A DNA stretch of 6,845 bases, taken from contig CANRKW010000056.1 in the NCBI GenBank assembly GCA_947631345.1, positions 1 to 6,845 on the forward strand. Direction: 5' to 3'. The DNA is from an uncultured Bacilli bacterium. Its GTDB lineage: Bacteria > Bacillota_I > Bacilli_A > RF39 > UBA660. The position numbers and the translations under genes were made by a program. Below, piece after piece: positions 5,826-6,845 of this stretch (its first letter is position 1; every line of letters starts with the position of its first letter). Below the pieces are notes generated by a model. That model was not told the DNA's origin. It made no database searches and saw nothing but the letters and a program-made list of their open reading frames with translations.

Positions 5826-5852
5826 TGTTATATATTCCAAATTTATATAACA
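5826..5852. repeat. Perfect 9-base inverted repeat after rloB
   Basis: TGTTATATA (5826-5834) and TATATAACA (5844-5852) with a 9-base loop. There is no T-run on either side, so it is not a classic terminator. It may stabilise the rloB mRNA 3' end. Confidence 0.45.
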
Positions 5853-5874
5853 GGTACGCAGTAATTTAAAATTG

Positions 5875-6045
5875 CTTATTTTGTGATAAAATAAGGCTTT
5901 GCAACTGTTTTTTTATGTTCAACTGTCAAAAAAATAATTCAAAATATAATGGACATAGTCTATAGAATTTGATATAGTTATATCGACTAGTACTTATGAA
6001 GCCTTATGTTATTTTAGTCCCTAGTTATTAGTAATTAGGTTTTTT
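5875..6045 (+). ncRNA. Candidate structured RNA or structured rloAB 3' end
   Basis: Several complementary segments are nested. CTTATTTT (5875-5882) pairs with AAAATAAG (5888-5895). ATAAGGCTT (5891-5899) pairs perfectly with AAGCCTTAT (5999-6007), which would close a domain of about 117 bases. Inside it T7 (5908-5914) can pair with A7 (5928-5934) and TAGTC (5956-5960) with GACTA (5985-5989). The first two helices share bases 5891-5895, so they are mutually exclusive. A strong terminator follows at 6020-6045. An extended -10-like TGATAAAAT (5884-5892) precedes the domain, but no good -35 is visible, so it may simply be the 3' untranslated end of rloAB. It matches no RNA family I recognise. Confidence 0.35.
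6020..6045 (+). terminator. Rho-independent terminator of rloAB or of an RNA downstream of it
   Basis: CCTAGTTA (6020-6027) pairs with TAATTAGG (6032-6039), 8 bp including one G-T pair, around a TTAG loop, followed by six T (6040-6045). It is 216 bases after the rloB stop, further away than usual. The opposite strand lacks a T-run after the stem. Confidence 0.75.
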
Positions 6046-6063
6046 AATGACTTTATAAAATAT

Positions 6064-6090
6064 AAAAAGTTAGTGTTTTAGACTAACTTT
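6064..6090 (-). terminator. Terminator hairpin of the 6129-6776 gene
   Basis: AAAGTTAGT (6066-6074) and ACTAACTTT (6082-6090), a perfect 9-bp stem with 7-base loop, clearly related to the terminator of the paralogue at 1169-1197. On the minus strand the T-run is poor (TTTATATTTT-like), so termination may be leaky. Confidence 0.6.
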
Positions 6091-6098
6091 ACGTATTT

Positions 6099-6123
6099 AA
6101 TAAACTAATTTAATTACTATATA
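6099..6123. repeat. 25-base segment, inverted copy of 1202-1226
   Basis: Matches the reverse complement of 1202-1226 at 23 of 25 positions. It lies at the corresponding place, between stop codon and terminator of the paralogous gene, but flipped. Confidence 0.4.
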
Positions 6124-6128
6124 TTTTT

Positions 6129-6776
6129 TTATAAAGTTCCTGGTTGATCTTTAGTACCAGTTTTATTAGAATCATTATAATAAATTGTATCTCCAGCAAG
6201 AGCACAACTTACAGTTGCAAGTAATGTTTTATCTTGAAGATTATTTTGGTCATCATTATTTTCAGGAAATTCAACGTCATAATTGAATTTTAATGTTACG
6301 CCTTCTTCATTTTCATTAGCTTTAAGAGTACCAGTAGCAAGTGTAACAGTTTCAGAACCATCAATTGAAGTTGATATAATATGACCAGCACCAGATGCAG
6401 TTGTATCCAAAGTTAATGTTCCGGCACTTTGTTCATTTGTAATTCCAGTAGTATTAGCTGTAACCTTTAAGCCTTCTAAACCATTTGAAGTTGCAACTAG
6501 ACTACAAGTAAATGAAACATCATAGTCAGATTTTTCTAAAGTGACACTTACTTCTTTATCTCCAGATTTCCAGCCTGGCAAAATATTTTCACCAGTTAAT
6601 GAAGCAGCAGTGTATTTTACTGAACCTAAATGTGCAGAACCAACATTAACATTACCATCCGTTTTACTACTAATTGTAGTTGAGAAGTATGCAAATGTAG
6701 CACCAATTATAGCAACCAATAATGTTGCAACGCCTATTACTGATAAGAATATAGTTTGTCCTCTATTATCTCCCAT
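6129..6776 (-). CDS. TasA/camelysin-like surface protein with SipW-type signal (215 aa), possibly phase-variable
   Basis: Residues 1-31 are identical to those of the 1236-1874 protein: polar MGDNRGQTIF, a hydrophobic segment, then GATFAYF (25-31) as SipW-type signal end. The mature part diverges: first-strand region NVGSAHLGSVKYTA, then ILPGW (65-69), VSVTLEKSDYDVSFTCSL with Cys91, a glycine/threonine-rich middle (about 105-155), LKFNYDVEFPENNDDQNNLQDK (163-183) and TVSC with Cys191. Cysteine positions match the paralogue, suggesting a conserved disulfide. The tail is short and polar with no wall anchor. AAAGGAGG lies 10 bases before the ATG. It is transcribed toward rloB and ends at its own terminator. 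The promoter carries eight G between -35 and -10 and a 19-base spacer, unlike the 17-base spacers elsewhere in this window, so expression may switch by tract length. Fibre or coat role is inferred from the family. Confidence 0.85.
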   Translation of the reverse strand: MGDNRGQTIFLSVIGVATLLVAIIGATFAYFSTTISSKTDGNVNVGSAHLGSVKYTAASLTGENILPGWKSGDKEVSVTLEKSDYDVSFTCSLVATSNGLEGLKVTANTTGITNEQSAGTLTLDTTASGAGHIISTSIDGSETVTLATGTLKANENEEGVTLKFNYDVEFPENNDDQNNLQDKTLLATVSCALAGDTIYYNDSNKTGTKDQPGTL

Positions 6777-6810
6777 TGTTCTTTTACCTCCTTTACTATA
6801 CTAATAATAC
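6673..6810 (-). repeat. Direct repeat copy B: promoter -10, leader and signal-peptide region
   Basis: The counterpart of 1771-1910, same orientation, about 92% identical by manual alignment. Similarity stops exactly where the G-tract begins upstream and shortly after the signal peptide downstream. Confidence 0.8.
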
Positions 6811-6834
6811 CCCCCCCGGGTGTCATTTTGTCAA
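6804..6834 (-). promoter_or_regulatory. Promoter of the 6129-6776 gene with G8 tract in a 19-base spacer
   Basis: Minus strand TTGACA (6834-6829, perfect consensus), a 19-base spacer and TATTAT (6809-6804). The spacer ends in eight G (6817-6810) directly next to the -10, replacing the TGG extended -10 found in the two related promoters. With two G fewer the spacer would be the optimal 17. Confidence 0.65.
6810..6817. repeat. Homopolymer tract of eight C (plus strand)
   Basis: Eight C followed by GGG, the longest G/C homopolymer in an otherwise strongly AT-rich window, placed exactly between -35 and -10 of a surface-protein promoter. Confidence 0.85.
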
Positions 6835-6845
6835 GAAGTATTTTA

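Larger units (their letters stand above)
5804..6128. other. Gene-free convergent gap with nested inverted repeats
   Basis: No open frame here has a plausible start and binding site. The stretch holds a perfect 9-base inverted repeat (5826-5852), a group of nested hairpins (5875-6007), a plus-strand terminator (6020-6045), a minus-strand terminator (6066-6090) and a 25-base segment resembling 1202-1226 in inverted orientation. Both convergent transcription units are thus ended inside it. Confidence 0.7.

Noticed and set aside
5826..5852. 9-base inverted repeat as the rloB terminator
   Set aside because: Neither strand has a T-run after the stem, and a much better terminator is at 6020-6045.
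5924..5950. TATAAT at 5945-5950 as a plus-strand promoter for an RNA, and TTGACA (minus strand) at 5929-5924
   Set aside because: No partner element lies at 16-18 bases for either, and TATAAT-like words are frequent by chance in such AT-rich DNA.
1198..6124. The flipped 25-base segments as terminal inverted repeats of a 4.9-kb mobile element
   Set aside because: The adjacent terminator hairpins are not arranged in mirror order, there is no transposase or recombinase between them, and no target-site duplication was seen.

Overview
The window is AT-rich (most runs of G or C are very short) and compact. Genes have AGGAGG-type ribosome binding sites, standard TAA/TAG stops and TGG tryptophan codons with no in-frame TGA, so the standard bacterial code fits. 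The protein families and base composition suggest a low-GC Firmicute of the Bacilli side, such as an uncultured gut lineage. That placement is inference from general character; no rRNA or housekeeping marker is present.

Layout, left to right. (1) At 1-1081 two minus-strand genes form a tight operon: a 193-residue protein and, 12 bases downstream, a second gene that runs off the left edge. Both have SipW/TasA-type (camelysin-like) N-terminal signals. (2) At 1236-1874 a single minus-strand gene encodes a third protein of the same class, with its own promoter and terminator. (3) At 2071-3708 a minus-strand gene encodes a membrane-anchored protein. It has about 26 acidic 12-residue repeats that resemble calcium-binding thrombospondin type 3/dockerin loops, and a C-terminal domain that resembles the mature part of the TasA-like proteins. 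(4) At 3939-5803, divergent from it, is a two-gene plus-strand operon recognised as RloA-RloB (the AbiL type of phage-defence/abortive-infection pair): an OLD/RecF-like ABC ATPase and a TOPRIM-like RloB. (5) The 325-base gap 5804-6128 has no convincing gene. It holds nested inverted repeats ending in a clear plus-strand terminator, possibly a small structured RNA or a structured rloB 3' end. (6) At 6129-6776 a minus-strand gene encodes a fourth TasA-like protein. Its first 31 residues are identical to those of the 1236-1874 protein, but the mature part is quite different.

Working together: the four TasA-like proteins and the repeat protein look like an extracellular fibre or surface-coat system, exported by a SipW-like signal peptidase that would be encoded elsewhere. 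The promoters of three surface genes share a GGTATTAT core. The promoter of the last gene is distinctive: eight G residues (minus strand) lie between a perfect TTGACA and TATTAT, giving a 19-base spacer. This is the arrangement expected of a slipped-strand, phase-variable promoter. The rloAB cassette sits among surface genes and is flanked by about 140-base direct repeats (the 5' ends of two paralogues), which could allow its loss or exchange by homologous recombination.
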